From: Lampris incognitus
Lineage: Eukaryota; Chordata; Actinopteri; Lampriformes; Lampridae
NCBI RefSeq assembly: GCF_029633865.1
Contig: NC_079216.1
Coordinates: 60,931,732-60,995,731, forward strand
DNA: 64,000 nucleotides
Direction of reading: 5' to 3'
In this document: piece by piece, positions 28,301 through 39,325 of the stretch
Layout of the letters: each line of letters begins with the position of its first letter
How positions within the stretch are numbered: position 1 is the stretch's first letter
Notes under the pieces: generated by a model
Database searches by the model: none
Told to the model about the DNA's origin: nothing
What the model saw: the letters and a program-made list of their open reading frames with translations, nothing else
Made by a program: the position numbers and the translations under genes

Positions 28301-31300
28301 GAATCATCACCTTCAAGTCACACACGAAAACAATCAAATAATTTGCATATCAATTTGCTTATCTTCACACTTTCTGAACGTAGACAAAGAGCACAGTAAA
28401 GTTGCATGAAAAGGTTGTTTGGCATAAATACACTGAAGCTACATGTCTTTTGATTTCGAAATATTTTGCTGGTGTCCTGATAGGAGAGTGATTATGAGGG
28501 GGTGTGAGGTGCGAGGGTGTGAAATGACAAGGCGAGAGTGAGAACAAGCAAGAAGGGCCCGGGTTGTACCTTCTGAGTGGCCAGCTCCTCTTGAAGTTTG
28601 GCCTTTTCCTGCTGCATGCGGCTGAGCTCCTCCTGCTGACTCTGGAGACGAAGTTGCATCTCCATGGGTTTGCTGCCGTAACCCTCCACCGGGGCGCCAT
28701 CGCTGGTGCTGTGGTTCTCAGCACTACGAGTAAATTTACCGCCGCTCATCATCATATCTTTGAGGAAGGGCCTCTTTGCCCGCGAAGAACTGCGTCCAAA
28801 ATCGAACGTGAATGCTGACCCAATGGAATCTGAGGGGAAATCGTTTCAGAAAGTTTCACATTGAAACTGCGCAGCTTCGTTTCTATCTTCATTTGCTCGC
28901 GGCTCACATTTACAGGTTCGAAACGCATGTGCCGGTAATAACTCACAGGAATCACCGCAACCCCAAAGAAGAAATCAAAAGTGTTTTACAACAAGCAGAA
29001 TCTTATCTTCCTCGTGGAATCCATGCTATGGACTAGAGTAAAGGTAAACGAAAGTAAAGAGTAAAGTGTTAAGCAACGGCAAGTGGAGACGGGTAACTTG
29101 ACATACGTCTGTGTGTGTCTGGTTGAGGTTTCAGTTCGGGTATGTCTTTTGGAGGAGGATCCACCAATTCCCACTCCTCTGAACTGTTGCTGGTGTAAAA
29201 CACACTCCGTCTGCTTTCACCGCCTCGCCCTTGTCGCAGATGAGACATGGAATTCCTGGAAGGACCGAGACATGACAAGTTATTCATTGAGAGCTCAGGG
29301 ATTTAAAACATTAAGAGCATCAGCATTATCACATATTCAGCCTTCCAACTTTATAAAAGCGGTTTTGAATCCAAAAAAAGAAGAACAAAGACAACTGGCA
29401 AGAGAATCCTGATGACCTGTTATTTTGCAGCACAGCTGCTGAGACGTTCTCAGGAACAGTAACAATTTATAGCACAAAGTGCCTTTGTCCGAGGCCTCCG
29501 GGCCACCAACATCTCACAGGAAATAGGCTTGCGACTGTTCGTTTGCAGTCAGCAAAGCCATACAGAAAGGAACCCTGAAACTGGAAGTTTGATTATGTGG
29601 AGGATTGGGGTGTACCCATAGCTCGATACTAGAACTTCTCGTGTTTAAGCTGAATTTCTGCCGATCACATGCCAGAGTTGCAGAAACTGCACGAAACCTA
29701 AGAGCGCGAGGAACTTAAGGAACTGGCATTTTCGGTAGAGATGACAGCTGTGGTCTCTCCATTGGCCCCGGTGATTTATGAGGATGATTTTGCACTGGCG
29801 CGGAATAGAAACCAATATTCAACAACTAATACGTGAGAAACCTCTATTCCAAGAAAAATCTGCTCCATTACAGAACATAAAAACCAAAAAATACAAGCCA
29901 AGACACCATAAAATAGCATACACGAGTCTTTCAAAGAATTCGGCTAATAGCTGTCAGCGACATTAGAGTATTTTAATTCTGGGCCTGTTTTTTCTTCCAA
30001 ACCGTCACGAGCTCATAAGATATTTGTCCAGCTTTATTTACAACTTCCCTTTCCATTTCTAGGTGAATACAAAGGTCCGACTCCAGCCTTGCATTTCTGG
30101 CATTTTACAGTCTTACATCATTTGAGCAGATGTGCTCTAGGTCCTTGAAAAGGAACTTTTAGCGGGGTGGATTACTCAAGGAAAGCAGTCCAACAGTTTA
30201 GAAACAGAAAACATTTGCAACCATTTCCTTGAAGGCAGCCAACACCAGGAAGGACTGAGGAGGTGTTTTCTTTCCTCATACAGCTGTGTAAGGCCTTTAC
30301 GCCGAGACGGTAGTGAAGCCAGTTTTGCATGCACTGAAAACAGTGTCCTTAAAGTACTTTCTCTCTGATAACTGAACGACTTGGTTCCAATACCTCATCC
30401 AGTCATTCATTACCCATACCCATCTAATCCAATTCAGGGTCTCCAACACATTGTCCTTCAAACTGGCACACTCGGACCCGCTGCAGCATAGGCCAGCACT
30501 TTTCTTTACCTGAGTTCTGTGCCCCAGTTTTTCAGGGAGAAGTTTAGGGGATTGGTGGACAAGCCAGAGGGCCCTCTGGCAGACTGCATCCCCACCATGC
30601 CCCCGCCATCTGTTTCTGTCTCCATGGCGAAGTCGCTGCGAACCTTCTCCATGCTCTCGCTAGGCTTTTCAAACAGGAAGGTATCTGAAACCCAGCACAG
30701 AGTGGCACCGTCAAAGATCTAGGCTTAAGTAACCATGCATGATTTTTTTTTTCATAGCGTGTTGCCTCTTGCCCAATTGATGTAAGATGCCTTGCATCCA
30801 ATTGAGCGGAACCTACATAATGAAAGCGAAAGCTAAACAGTCACTCACTGCTTGCTTGTGTGCATGTACTTGTCAGTCACACGAGGAACAGGCAGGACAG
30901 GCAATGAGGCCATAAATTTGCAGGGTTTGACCACTTTTAAGTCCAAATGGTTTTCTGCGTCTTTCCAGCAAACAAAATAGACACATGGCTTTTCGTTATT
31001 GTGAGCTGCTTTTCACACCGATTCATTGACGTGGAGTGTCGTTTTAGAAATCATTTGTCTTGCCTGTCTCCTCTATATTATTTATTTATTTGGATCCCCC
31101 CCCCCTTTTTCTCCCGGGTTGTTTTCGGCCAATTACCCCACTCTTCCGAGCCATCCCGGTTGCCGCTCCATCCCCTCTGCCGATCCGGGGAGGGCTGCCG
31201 GTCCCTGTGTTGGTGGGCAACGGAATAGACCGCTACGCTACCCGGACACGCTCTAATCTACAATACTTTTAATGTCAGTCATGCCACTGAAGCCTGCAAA

Positions 31301-34300
31301 ATTGGTAAAGCCCATGCATTTCTATCTCACCTGTCACGCTCTCAGACATGTGCGCTTGCTTGTGAGATTCTACAGACTGGAATGTTCTTTTTCTAAACGA
31401 GAACGAGGTATAGCACTCCGAGGTCTAACATACATCTGATTGACACAACAGGTGTTCTAACCATGAATGCTTGTGATTCGATAGCACAAACTACGTGGGA
31501 AAAATCGCCTCGGACCATTTGGAAATGCACTCGGTATTATCTATGCACTGTGTAGTGTATAATATAGCCTGATCTATGAACATTTCAAGGAAAGAAAACG
31601 CCCCTAATTACAGTGTGTAAGAAGGGGTGCGATGGCTTCCACAGTTTTGACAGCCGTGTTCAAATCACCTGTTTAGAAGTCCCATCCCCAGGCTTTAGAG
31701 TCTGATCACGTGTGAAGTAGATTCTTCTTTCCCGGGGTTATCGTGTGGGGATGACAATAACCCGTGTCAATCAAAATCAAATGTTGATGGAGGCCCACAC
31801 AGGTCTGCTGCTCCATCCCTCTCACTCAGAGGTGGAAAAACCCGGTCCAGAAAGTAAAAACCCTATCCGTGTCTTTACTCCACCCATGTACTAAACCATC
31901 AGATTGCACTGACTAGTTTCCCAAATCAGCTGGTTTAATACATGGATGGAGTAAAGACACGGTTAGGATTTTTACTTCCTGGGCTGGATTTTTCCACCTC
32001 CGCTCTCACCGCATGTATGTATAAGCAACTTCATTCTTTTATCATATTACAGAGAAGCCCATGTCACACAAAAGGAAAAGTGCACCGCCGAACTCAACTC
32101 AGAGGACCGTGTTCCCTCTCTAGGAAACCTGATGGTCATTTTATACAAAATGATATAAAGTATTTGTTTACCTTCAAATGTGACTTAATAATGGCATCCA
32201 TATTACAATATTCTATCCAATTTTTTTTTTTGGGCCACAAGTGTGACTAAATTTCCTCATTATTATTATTATTACTAATATTTTTGCAATCATAATCATT
32301 ATTATTATTTATTTTTCCCCCCCTTTTTCTCCCCAGTAGTACCCAGCCAATTACCCCACTCTTCTGAGTGGTCCCGGTCGCTGCTCCACCCCCTCTGCCC
32401 ATCCGGGGAGGGCTGCACACTACCACATGCCTCCTCCCATACATGTGGAGTTGCCGCCCCTTCTTTTCACCTGACAGTGAGGAGTTTCGCCAGGGGGACG
32501 TAGCACGTGGGAGGATCAGGCTAATCCCCCCTGAACAGGCGCCCCGAACGACCAGAGGAGGCGCTAGTGCAGCGACCAGGACACATACCCACATCCGGCT
32601 TCTCACCCGCAGACACGGCCAATTGTCTCTGTAGGGGTGCCCGACCAAGCCGGAGGTAACAAGGGGATCGAACTGCCGATCCCCATGTTGGTGGGCAACG
32701 GAATAGACCACTACGCTACCCGGACGCCCCTTGCAATCATACTTATGATAAGACATTTAATTTGTATAGCGCTTTTCACGAACTCAAAGTACCTCAGAAT
32801 GTTAAATTAGTCACCGGATAATCACAATTATTCACAACAACGAGAACAGATTACGGTCAAGGACGGCACAACATTGCACGTTAAAAGCCTGTGTTAAGCG
32901 TTGCTTCTTGAGAGTCGGCAGCAGTAGCCTGAAGGGCTTTTAAACCAAGAAAGGGGATCAAAATGTTTTCGAGCAAGCGGAGGAACAGCATCTCTGCCGA
33001 GGCATTATCTTCACCGGGGTGTGCCTGTCTGTGGGTTGCTGTACCGCGCTCCAACCATCCAAAACAGATACCATGCGGTCTGTAATTATATCTCTGCTGC
33101 TTAAACTCTTCTAGATCTCGCCCTAAACAGGATGCAGTACCTCTTCGCTTTTGACCACCTGCGATTCAGCACATATTTGCGAGGATCCCACACCTTTCCT
33201 GGCACACTTAAACCCCGACGGCTTGGTGCATGCGTCATCAGTACTGACGAGTAACGTTGCCGTTAGAAGGACTACGACCCTCACTGCGTACCAGGGCGGA
33301 GAACTCTTGTGTTCCCCTGCTTCTAGTCTTTCCCACAGCACCTACGCGTACCAGAACGCATTGCATGCAAGCTGCGGTGACGCTGGCCATAAATTCCCCT
33401 GCGCTGGTGTTGTGGGAGAGCACTTCCAACGCTGGAATCGTAGCTCGGCCGAGAGAACGAGGATGTGCTTTTCGAACGGCACCTTTACGGCGTATTACGA
33501 GTAGCAGAAACCCTGCCAGGATGTAGTTTTACCGTCTGCCAAATGATGTCCCAGTACGTCACTTGCCAGACAGAACTGCAGGTGTTTTTTATGCGCTATC
33601 CCTGTTGCAGATATACGGCGATACGGTTGAAAATTGGCGAATTTTCCATATAATAACTGTAGGCTGTTATATTGATGAAAAGGTTAATTGCTAAGTTTTT
33701 TTCACACACACCCCCCCCCTCCCAGAGCACTTATTTGACTCGTCTCTCTAACGCGTATTTATGTGATCTAACTGAATGGGCTGAAATTCAGTGACGGCCA
33801 AATGACAGTGAATTTACCCTCTTTGTTTCCGTTTGTGTCTGAATATGTACGGATGTGACCTCAGACGGTTTGGTAGCCTGCTCTGATTAACGGCTGATTG
33901 CCGTGACATTGTGTTTTTTCACGTACGGCACGCCAAGCCTCTTGAGCACTTGTGTTAATGGGATAGTTCGGCTCTATTGACATAAGGTGGTGTGATTTAC
34001 TCACTAATAGTGTTATCAGTTCACCAACATTACCTTGGTTGGCGACTCCCAAAATGTCAGAAATCAGTCCAAAAAAAAAAACCTTCTGCAAATGGGGACA
34101 ATTAATAAAAATATTTGAAGTCACATTAAAACATGCAATCCCCCGCCCCCCCCCCCCAAAAAAATAGGGTTAACCAGTCACAATATCTTAATAGTGTTAA
34201 CCATTCAGGATACATTACAACATCTTTCGTGTACTTCCGGCGCTCAGTTCTCCTCTCACACCGCTCTGTATCACAGAACTTCTCTCCGTTTTTGAGGAAC

Positions 34301-36000
34301 ATCTGGGCTGTTTGTGTTTCTCAGGTTGCTGATTGTGGTGCGTTATCTTTGAAACAACGGATAAGGGGGCGTGACGTGCTTTGTAAACAGGCTCCGGTGC
34401 TTAGCAGCACACCGGCGTTCTGCAGCAACAAAAAGTAATTCCACAATACGGAGCGCTACGAGAGGAGAAGCGAGCATCAGAAATGCACGAAAGACGTTTT
34501 ATTGTATTTGCGGATGTCAACGGCGGTGGGGGTTGTGTGTGTTTTATTATGGCTTAAAAAAATTTTTTTTCTTCATGAGCTCTCCCGATTCATTTTTGTG
34601 CCTGGCGGCTGGGAATAGCAGAACAAAGCCTATGTAATGTTCATGAATCGATATCACTGCTAGTGAGTGAGTCACACCACCTTAGGTCAATAAATCCGAA
34701 CTATAACCCTTTAAGCGGCTCTAATATGTTGACTGTGTGTGGCAGCTACAGTACAGGTTCGCATTAAATGTATAACCGCAATAAAATTATAATTGAAATA
34801 GAATATAATCACAGTTTTTAATGATCAAGATATGCCAATATCACGAAAGACAACACCAACGTGGTGTTTACCACATTTACCAAACAGCTGTACTGAGTCG
34901 GAAAATTGTTGTTACATCTGTGGCAATTGCCAAGCTGGTCTTACCGGTGTCAATGAGAAATGAAGTAACTGACACATATTGTAGTCCTCCTTACACTCAT
35001 TCGCCAACAATGCAAACACACCGGTATGATTAATACAGAATCTTCTCAAGTTACTGTGCTTTTAACCACACATATCAGCAGGTTGAGAACTTAAGATAAA
35101 ATCTTGGCAGGTTTCCTGGTCCACGACAGACGAGCGCCTCAGTCAGAGCAAGTTCTGTAAAATCTGGCAGTGGTTTGAATTGAAAACAAATGTGATCCTG
35201 ACTGATTGGACCAAGACGTGAACGTTTGAAGGGAGGTAAATAGGTAGGAAGGATCGCATCTTTACCACTCACATATTCAGAGCAGACTTCATGAGGGGGA
35301 AAGAAAGCCTATTGTCTTGTGAAAATGAATTCAGCCTGTACCAACTCACTGCAGTTTAGGGAAATTAGTTGATAAACTGAGGATCTCACGTTGACCGTCA
35401 AATTTTCCACACCGAGCTCGAAATCGAAACCTTCAGCAACACAGTAACCCTACGAGGACTACACGTAAATGTTCGAGACCCTTTCAACAGACAGAGAAGA
35501 GATTACAGTTGAGGAGATGTTATCTTTCTTCGGGCTGACACCGACTCTCACCCATCTTTCCTCTACACCCACGCATTTTATCCTAGCTTGCACAGCAAAG
35601 GCCAAGAGCTTCCAAGACCAATTTGGCAGAGGATGAAACAACGGTAGATAAACCAAAACAGGCCAACTAATGAAGGCCAACACACACTCAGCAAGTTTCA
35701 CGGACACGCTAGAAACCGTGCATTGGGAGGATTTCATTCTATGGTCTTTTGAGCGTCAAGATTTGGGCAATGAAATAAGAGCGGCTTTCATTTTGCGTGC
35801 TCATGTTGTGCGTTTAGGTGTATGTTTTCCGTACCTTCCATTTGCTTACCATTGTCTTTGGCGACCAGGCCCGTGTGAGGGTACGGCAGGATCGGAGAGC
35901 TCCAGCTGTCTCTCTGGCCTCGTGTGTTGCTGTACTCCCAGCGCTTCTGCTGTAACTGCTGGAGCCAGTAATGCATCACCTGCCTATTGGGAGCCTGCAA

Positions 36001-36073
<73 letters not shown>

Positions 36074-37901
36074 GGTATTGACTTGGGTAGCGGTTTCACG
36101 TCCATTCTATCGTATGGATGTGACTTGGGTATGAAAAGTCTGACACGGGCCAGAAAACCCGTGTACTTTGCAAAATATACCACACGCCGGTGCCCACAAC
36201 AGACTCAAACACCACTAGCCTCTTGCCACCCATGCAACTATAGTTGAGAAGTGCTTTCTATTTACCTTTTTATATTGTCTACATTAATATTTTACATTTT
36301 GTTACATGCTTAATTGAAAATTAGCGCAAAGGTTCTGAATAAAAGGAGAAAAATAATCAAATATATTGAGTATATAATTCAAAATCAAATAAGAAATAGG
36401 CCTTTCCATGTGGTCATTTTACAGATCACTGAATTTACAGAAAATGTGCTATATGGTGATCATGTATCGTTATCGTGGTATGAATGACCTACATCGTGAT
36501 ATCAGATTTTGGTCTTAAAGCACAGCCCTAACCGCACTCATCCAAAGGGGCTTGTATTCACGCATTAATGGAAGGTCTGGCAGATCACTGACGTCTCACT
36601 AAGCAAAGCGCGCCTACGAACGAGGGAAACAAAACTCAGTGACATCAAACCAAGAAAACAAAAGTAAGCAGTGGTACCAACGACAACCTACTGAAAAGGC
36701 CGAGAATACATTTCTGTCAAAACACGTTAACGCTTCGGTTAACAGGCAGGCGTTATTAGCACCCATCATGTGAATGAGCACAGATGTTAGTTTCAGTCTC
36801 AGTTCTGGCCTTGGGCTTTGCGAGCTGTTGGCTATTACCAATGCACACCATCTGCCCCCCAACGAGACTTTAGAAACTGGAATGGGTGACTTGACATTTG
36901 AAGTGGTGGTTTTCCGAACAACCTTTGGGTAAGAGCCACCTGCCCTTCTCTTGACACCAGGGCCTATCATCACATCTAGGGGACCCGAAAGGCCAATCAC
37001 ATGACACATGTGACCTGCATGTGGCGAAACCAGGAGGGGGGGGCAACTTTTCAGCAGGCTGCAGAAATCTGAAACATGCACACTTATGTTTAGTATTTTG
37101 ATGGGGGTCGTCTGGAAAACGTCCCAATGCACCGTCAGCTGTTACTCATCTATACACTAGACATATCTGCAGAACAGGACCTGGTGATACTTTATAATCA
37201 GTTTCAGTGCACCTGAACAGCTTGGGGGTCAGTTTAGGAGGGGGGGTCAAAGGTTAAATGAAAGGCAAAGCCAACCCCCCCCCCCAAAAAAATTGATTTC
37301 TCTGACACAGTGATGTGAGATTACATAAATCCAATTCCCTCCCTCCTGGTTCGCCAGTAAAGGGCAGAACGTTGTTAAGACATAACCGCGTTTCGACACA
37401 TCTAAGCGTCTTCTCAGGCAAGGCAGCGGTCCCCCCCCCCCCGCCCGCACGCTCGCCAACGGAGGAGGGCGTGTCCGCCTCTCGGAACGGCGACTAAGTA
37501 ACAAAACGGCGCCGTCGCCGAGGTGACGTCTCGGCGGCCGCGCGCTCCGCGAGCGGGACTACCTTCAGAAGGAACTCCTTGCCCGCGGTGTGGATCTCAA
37601 ACTGGCCCTCCTCCCCCTCCACGTCATAGCTGAAGGACGCGTCGCTTATTTCGATGTGCCCGAGCGGCAGCCCGTCCTGGGGCGTCTTGAAGTAATACAG
37701 ACAGCACGTCCTCGGGTCGTACACGAACCACCTCTGCTTGTATCCCCTCAGAGGTCCTTTGCCGGCGAGTTTGCTCAGGTGGCCGCACAGTCTGGGGCTC
37801 TCGTCCCTCGCCGCCTCGGCCTCGGCCTCGTCCAGCGACGCCGAGGCCGGGGGCCGCGGAGCCGCGGGGGCATTCGCTTCGCCGCCATCCTCCCCGCTCA
37901 T
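19370..37901 (-). CDS. tbc1d2b: TBC1 domain family member 2B, complete
   Basis: Rab GTPase-activating protein acting on endosomal membranes. Thirteen coding exons in order: 37901-37563, 35994-35850, 30684-30510, 29255-29107, 28829-28570, 25016-24615, 23653-23543, 23296-23100, 21970-21476, 21394-21277, 20929-20744, 20407-20286, 19565-19370; all are GT-AG with consistent phase, giving 964 residues, almost exactly the human length. A PH domain spans about 38-140, a coiled coil about 340-540, and the TBC domain starts near 660. The dual-finger residues are present: IxxDxxR (I711, D714, R717) and YxQ (Y752, Q754), so it should be catalytically competent. It ends in the acidic VSDDEEDN. The start at 37901 is preferred over an in-frame ATG at 37991, because it gives the family-like acidic N-terminus and has A at -3. 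The large introns hold many transposons. Confidence 0.97.
19834..20170 (-). repeat. V-SINE, full length
   Basis: On the minus strand there is a tRNA-like head (GTGGCACAATGGTTAGCGCA), the conserved central block (TTTGCGTGTTCTCCCTGTGT), GACTGGCAGCCTGTTCAGGG and a GGATGGATGG tail. The layout is that of vertebrate V-SINEs such as zebrafish DANA. It lies in the last intron of tbc1d2b. Confidence 0.8.
23400..23418. repeat. Poly(T) run
   Basis: About 19 consecutive T in a tbc1d2b intron between the exons at 23296 and 23543. Confidence 0.9.
23853..23945 (-). repeat. SINE tail fragment
   Basis: The inverse complement matches the 3' part of the SINE at 24231-24430: GGCAAGCTGGAGCTGTGTGT, then GGATGGATGACTGTGAAAAT. 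Only the tail is present, facing the full copy about 300 bp away. Confidence 0.6.
24231..24430 (+). repeat. tRNA-derived SINE of a third family
   Basis: It starts GGGGCGCCCTGGTGGCTCAC with an A-box-like TGGCTCACCTGGTAGAGCA and a B-box GGATTCGAATCC at about 24298. The tail contains GGATGGATGACTGTGAAAAT. It differs from both other SINE families in the window. It lies in the tbc1d2b intron before the exon at 24615. Confidence 0.65.
25928..26685 (+). mobile_element. 5'-truncated LINE insertion (RTE-like) with target duplications
   Basis: Direct repeats of 22 bp (AGCCACCAGCATGCCATGGCAA) at 25906-25927 and 26686-26707 bracket the insertion, as expected for target-primed reverse transcription. Inside is an open frame (26065-26736, read past the element end) encoding the C-terminal part of a non-LTR reverse transcriptase polyprotein, with VVRPAMLYGLETVAL, AELKMLRFSVRVTKEDRIRN and PGKRKRGKAKEEV. 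The clade is judged RTE-like from memory. A sister fragment is at 55490-55911. Confidence 0.7.
26829..27623 (+). mobile_element. Short LTR-type (TRIM-like) element with three LTRs and a 28S rRNA insert
   Basis: The element is flanked by GTAT on both sides (26825-26828 and 27624-27627). Its order is LTR1 26829-26968; 28S rRNA pieces 26973-27121; primer-binding site 1 at 27113-27130; internal DNA and polypurine tract about 27199-27214; LTR2 27215-27349; primer-binding site 2 at 27351-27368; internal DNA; polypurine tract about 27451-27466; LTR3 27467-27623 (157 bp). LTRs start TGTAA and end TACA. Site 2, TGGTGTCAGAAGTGGGAT, complements the 3' end of leucine tRNA of the CAG/CAA type. Site 1 complements that of the AAG type apart from its first base. 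There is no gag or pol, so it depends on proteins from elsewhere. LTR1 and LTR2 share one 3' half, while LTR3 has another. Confidence 0.75.
26973..27121 (+). pseudogene. Permuted 28S rRNA fragment inside the LTR element
   Basis: Piece A (26973-27032) has the conserved large-subunit sequence GTTTGACTGGGGCGGTACAC and TGTCCTAAGGCGAG. Piece B (27042-27121) has CGAGCCCCGAGCGGGCTCTC and GACCCGCTCCGGGGAC. In normal 28S rRNA piece B comes just before piece A; here the order is reversed on the same strand. Ten extra bases join them. Identification is from memory of the conserved 28S sequence. Confidence 0.75.
28829..29106. other. tbc1d2b intron, no recognised content
   Basis: Short intron between coding exons 4 and 5 of tbc1d2b, with nothing notable. 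Confidence 0.5.
31092..31252 (-). repeat. Internally deleted tRNA-derived SINE
   Basis: Same family as 2985-3404. The tRNA-like head (GTCCGGGTAGCGTAGCGGTC) and the tail (TAATTGGCCGAAAACAACCC) are both present, but about 260 bp of body is missing between them. It lies in a tbc1d2b intron. Confidence 0.65.
31827..32002. mobile_element. hAT-like foldback MITE
   Basis: The 176-bp palindromic element begins CAGAGGTGGAAAAACCC and ends with the inverse of CGGAGGTGGAAAAATCC. The 8-bp flanks CTCTCACT (31819-31826) and CTCTCACC (32003-32010) match at 7 of 8 positions, as expected of hAT elements. A related copy is at 55289-55487. Confidence 0.65.
32309..32729 (-). repeat. tRNA-derived SINE, full length
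   Basis: Inverse complement of the 2985-3404 unit, from the GTCCGGGTAGCGTAGTGGTC head near 32725 to the TTGGCTGGGTACTACTGGGG tail. It lies in the tbc1d2b intron between coding exons 2 and 3. Confidence 0.75.
32740..35849. other. Long tbc1d2b intron, no gene recognised
   Basis: AT-rich intronic DNA with poly(C)/poly(A) runs near 33710 and 34141-34160. Several short open frames have no recognisable product, and no further repeat family was identified with confidence. Confidence 0.45.
35999..36071. repeat. (AC)n microsatellite at a splice acceptor
   Basis: About 35 uninterrupted CA units. On the transcribed (minus) strand this is a (GT)n run ending only 4-5 bp upstream of the tbc1d2b exon 2 acceptor (exon starts at 35994). 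Confidence 0.95.
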
Positions 37902-38110
37902 CTTCCGTCCAACTTTCTTCTTGCGCTGCGGCGGATGCACACTTCTGTTTCCACCCGCATGACCGCTGGCTTCTCGGGCGCGGGGGATCACGGGAATTGT
38001 AGTTTGTTTTTGTTTTTTTTAATAGCGAGCGTTTTTTAGGGAGCGGTGGCTCGCGAAAAGACCCGCCCTCCTCTGCATCTGATTGGCTAGTGCTGGTCCC
38101 CCTCCCCCCC
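37430..38110 (-). promoter_or_regulatory. tbc1d2b: CpG island and promoter of tbc1d2b
   Basis: A dense CpG region covers coding exon 1 and the DNA upstream of it. On the minus strand a CCAAT box lies at 38086-38082, about 180 bp before the start codon, with a GC-box-like GAGGGCGGG at 38062-38070. A hAT element begins just upstream at 38133, limiting the proximal promoter. Confidence 0.6.
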
Positions 38111-38132
38111 CGCTGGTTAGGTTGGTTTAGGG

Positions 38133-38848
38133 CAGTGTTTCTCAACCGGGGGTCCGCGGACCCCTAGTGGTCCGTGGTGTAATTGCAAGGGGTCCGTGAA
38201 AGTAAATATCTTTAAAAAAAAAATCCTATGACATTTATAGAAATAGGATTATTTTACTCAAATGTGACTGAGACCTTTACCTAAACTGTAAAGGGTAACA
38301 GGAATTTTTTCTCTAATTACAACCGTTTCACAAGTGTAATTTATTGTATTTTAATAAGACATCTCGCTCCCGTTTGCATTGTTAAAAGTTACTGCATAAA
38401 AATTCTGTTGTTACATATATCTGAAAGTTACTGAATACATATTCTGTTGTTACATATATCTGAAAGTTACTGAATACATATTGTGTTTTGTTACATATAT
38501 CTGAAAGTTACTGCATAAGAATTCTGTTGTTACATGTGAAAGTTACTGAATACATATTCTGTTTTGTTACATATATCTGAAAGTTACTGAATACATATTC
38601 TGTTTTGTTACATATATCTGAAAGTTACTGCATAAGAATTCTGTTTTGTTAACTATATCTAAGTTACAACTGAAAGCTCTTATTTTTGCCCCAAAGAGTG
38701 AATAAATGCTATAATGCAATTTAAAATGCAGTTTCTACTGTTTCTATCAAATTGCAACCCCCCTCCCCCAAGATCAGGTGGAGGGGTCCTCAGGGTAGAG
38801 CAAAAATACACAGGGGGTCCAGGACCCCAAAAAGGTTGAGAACCACTG
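38133..38848. mobile_element. hAT-like MITE (Charlie-type ends)
   Basis: It starts CAGTGTTTCTCAACCGGGGG and ends, in inverse, CAGTGGTTCTCAACCTTTTT, with both ends continuing into GGTCC-rich inverted sequence. Flanking 8-mers GTTTAGGG and GTGTAGCC agree at only 5 of 8 positions. The centre holds a tandem repeat (38389-38663). There is no transposase frame. Confidence 0.7.
38389..38663. repeat. Tandem repeat of about 35-41 bp, seven units
   Basis: Units start TTACTGAATACATATTCTGT or the variant TTACTGCATAAGAATTCTGT, and most continue through TTACATATATCTGAAAG. The two unit types alternate irregularly. The array is inside the hAT-like element. Confidence 0.85.
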
Positions 38849-39168
38849 GTGTAGCCCAACGTGTGTCCACTGGCTGTGGCGCCAGAAGAATCTATAACTG
38901 CTGAGCACTTCATCCATTACGTTCCTGATTGCTTCTCGATCTTGCTTATTCTCCTACGGCCATTTCCATCCTCCATTGTTACATGGTAGCGATTAAGTCC
39001 TTGCGTTCCTGCGATCCGTCTCGTTGCTCACACATACCTTTGCTGACCCCCACGTTTCTGCATAAAGAACTGTGTTTCCCTTCATTCCGAAGTTCAGCCG
39101 ATCCTGGTACTGCTCTATCTGCTAAACGCTCGTTCTCGTACATGTATATTACAGCATAGTGTACATAG

Positions 39169-39325
39169 TGTAACGTGCATGGATAAGAAGACACGCTGGC
39201 CGCTGGCTGGCGGGTCTGACCCTTTAGTCGAGCGGTTAGCGATGTCTCCTGCGGTGCGGGCGACACGGGTTCGCGTCCCGGCCGCGTCACTTACTGTGGT
39301 TGTGTTGTCCCCCGAATTCGCTGCA
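39169..39325 (+). mobile_element. Solo LTR with tRNA-like module
   Basis: A 157-bp sequence starting TGTAACGTGCATGG and ending CGAATTCGCTGCA, the same length as LTR3 of the element at 26829-27623. ATAG flanks both sides (39165-39168 and 39326-39329), a clean 4-bp target duplication. Inside are an A-box-like TTTAGTCGAGCGGTTAGCGA and a B-box-like GGGTTCGCGTCCC. Confidence 0.75.

Noticed and set aside
37902-37991. In-frame ATG 90 bp upstream of the chosen tbc1d2b start
   Set aside because: The added basic stretch does not resemble the family N-terminus, and the ATG at 37901 gives the expected total length and a good context.
37590-38039. Long open frames on the plus strand over the tbc1d2b first exon
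   Set aside because: GC-rich antisense shadow of the first coding exon and its CpG island.
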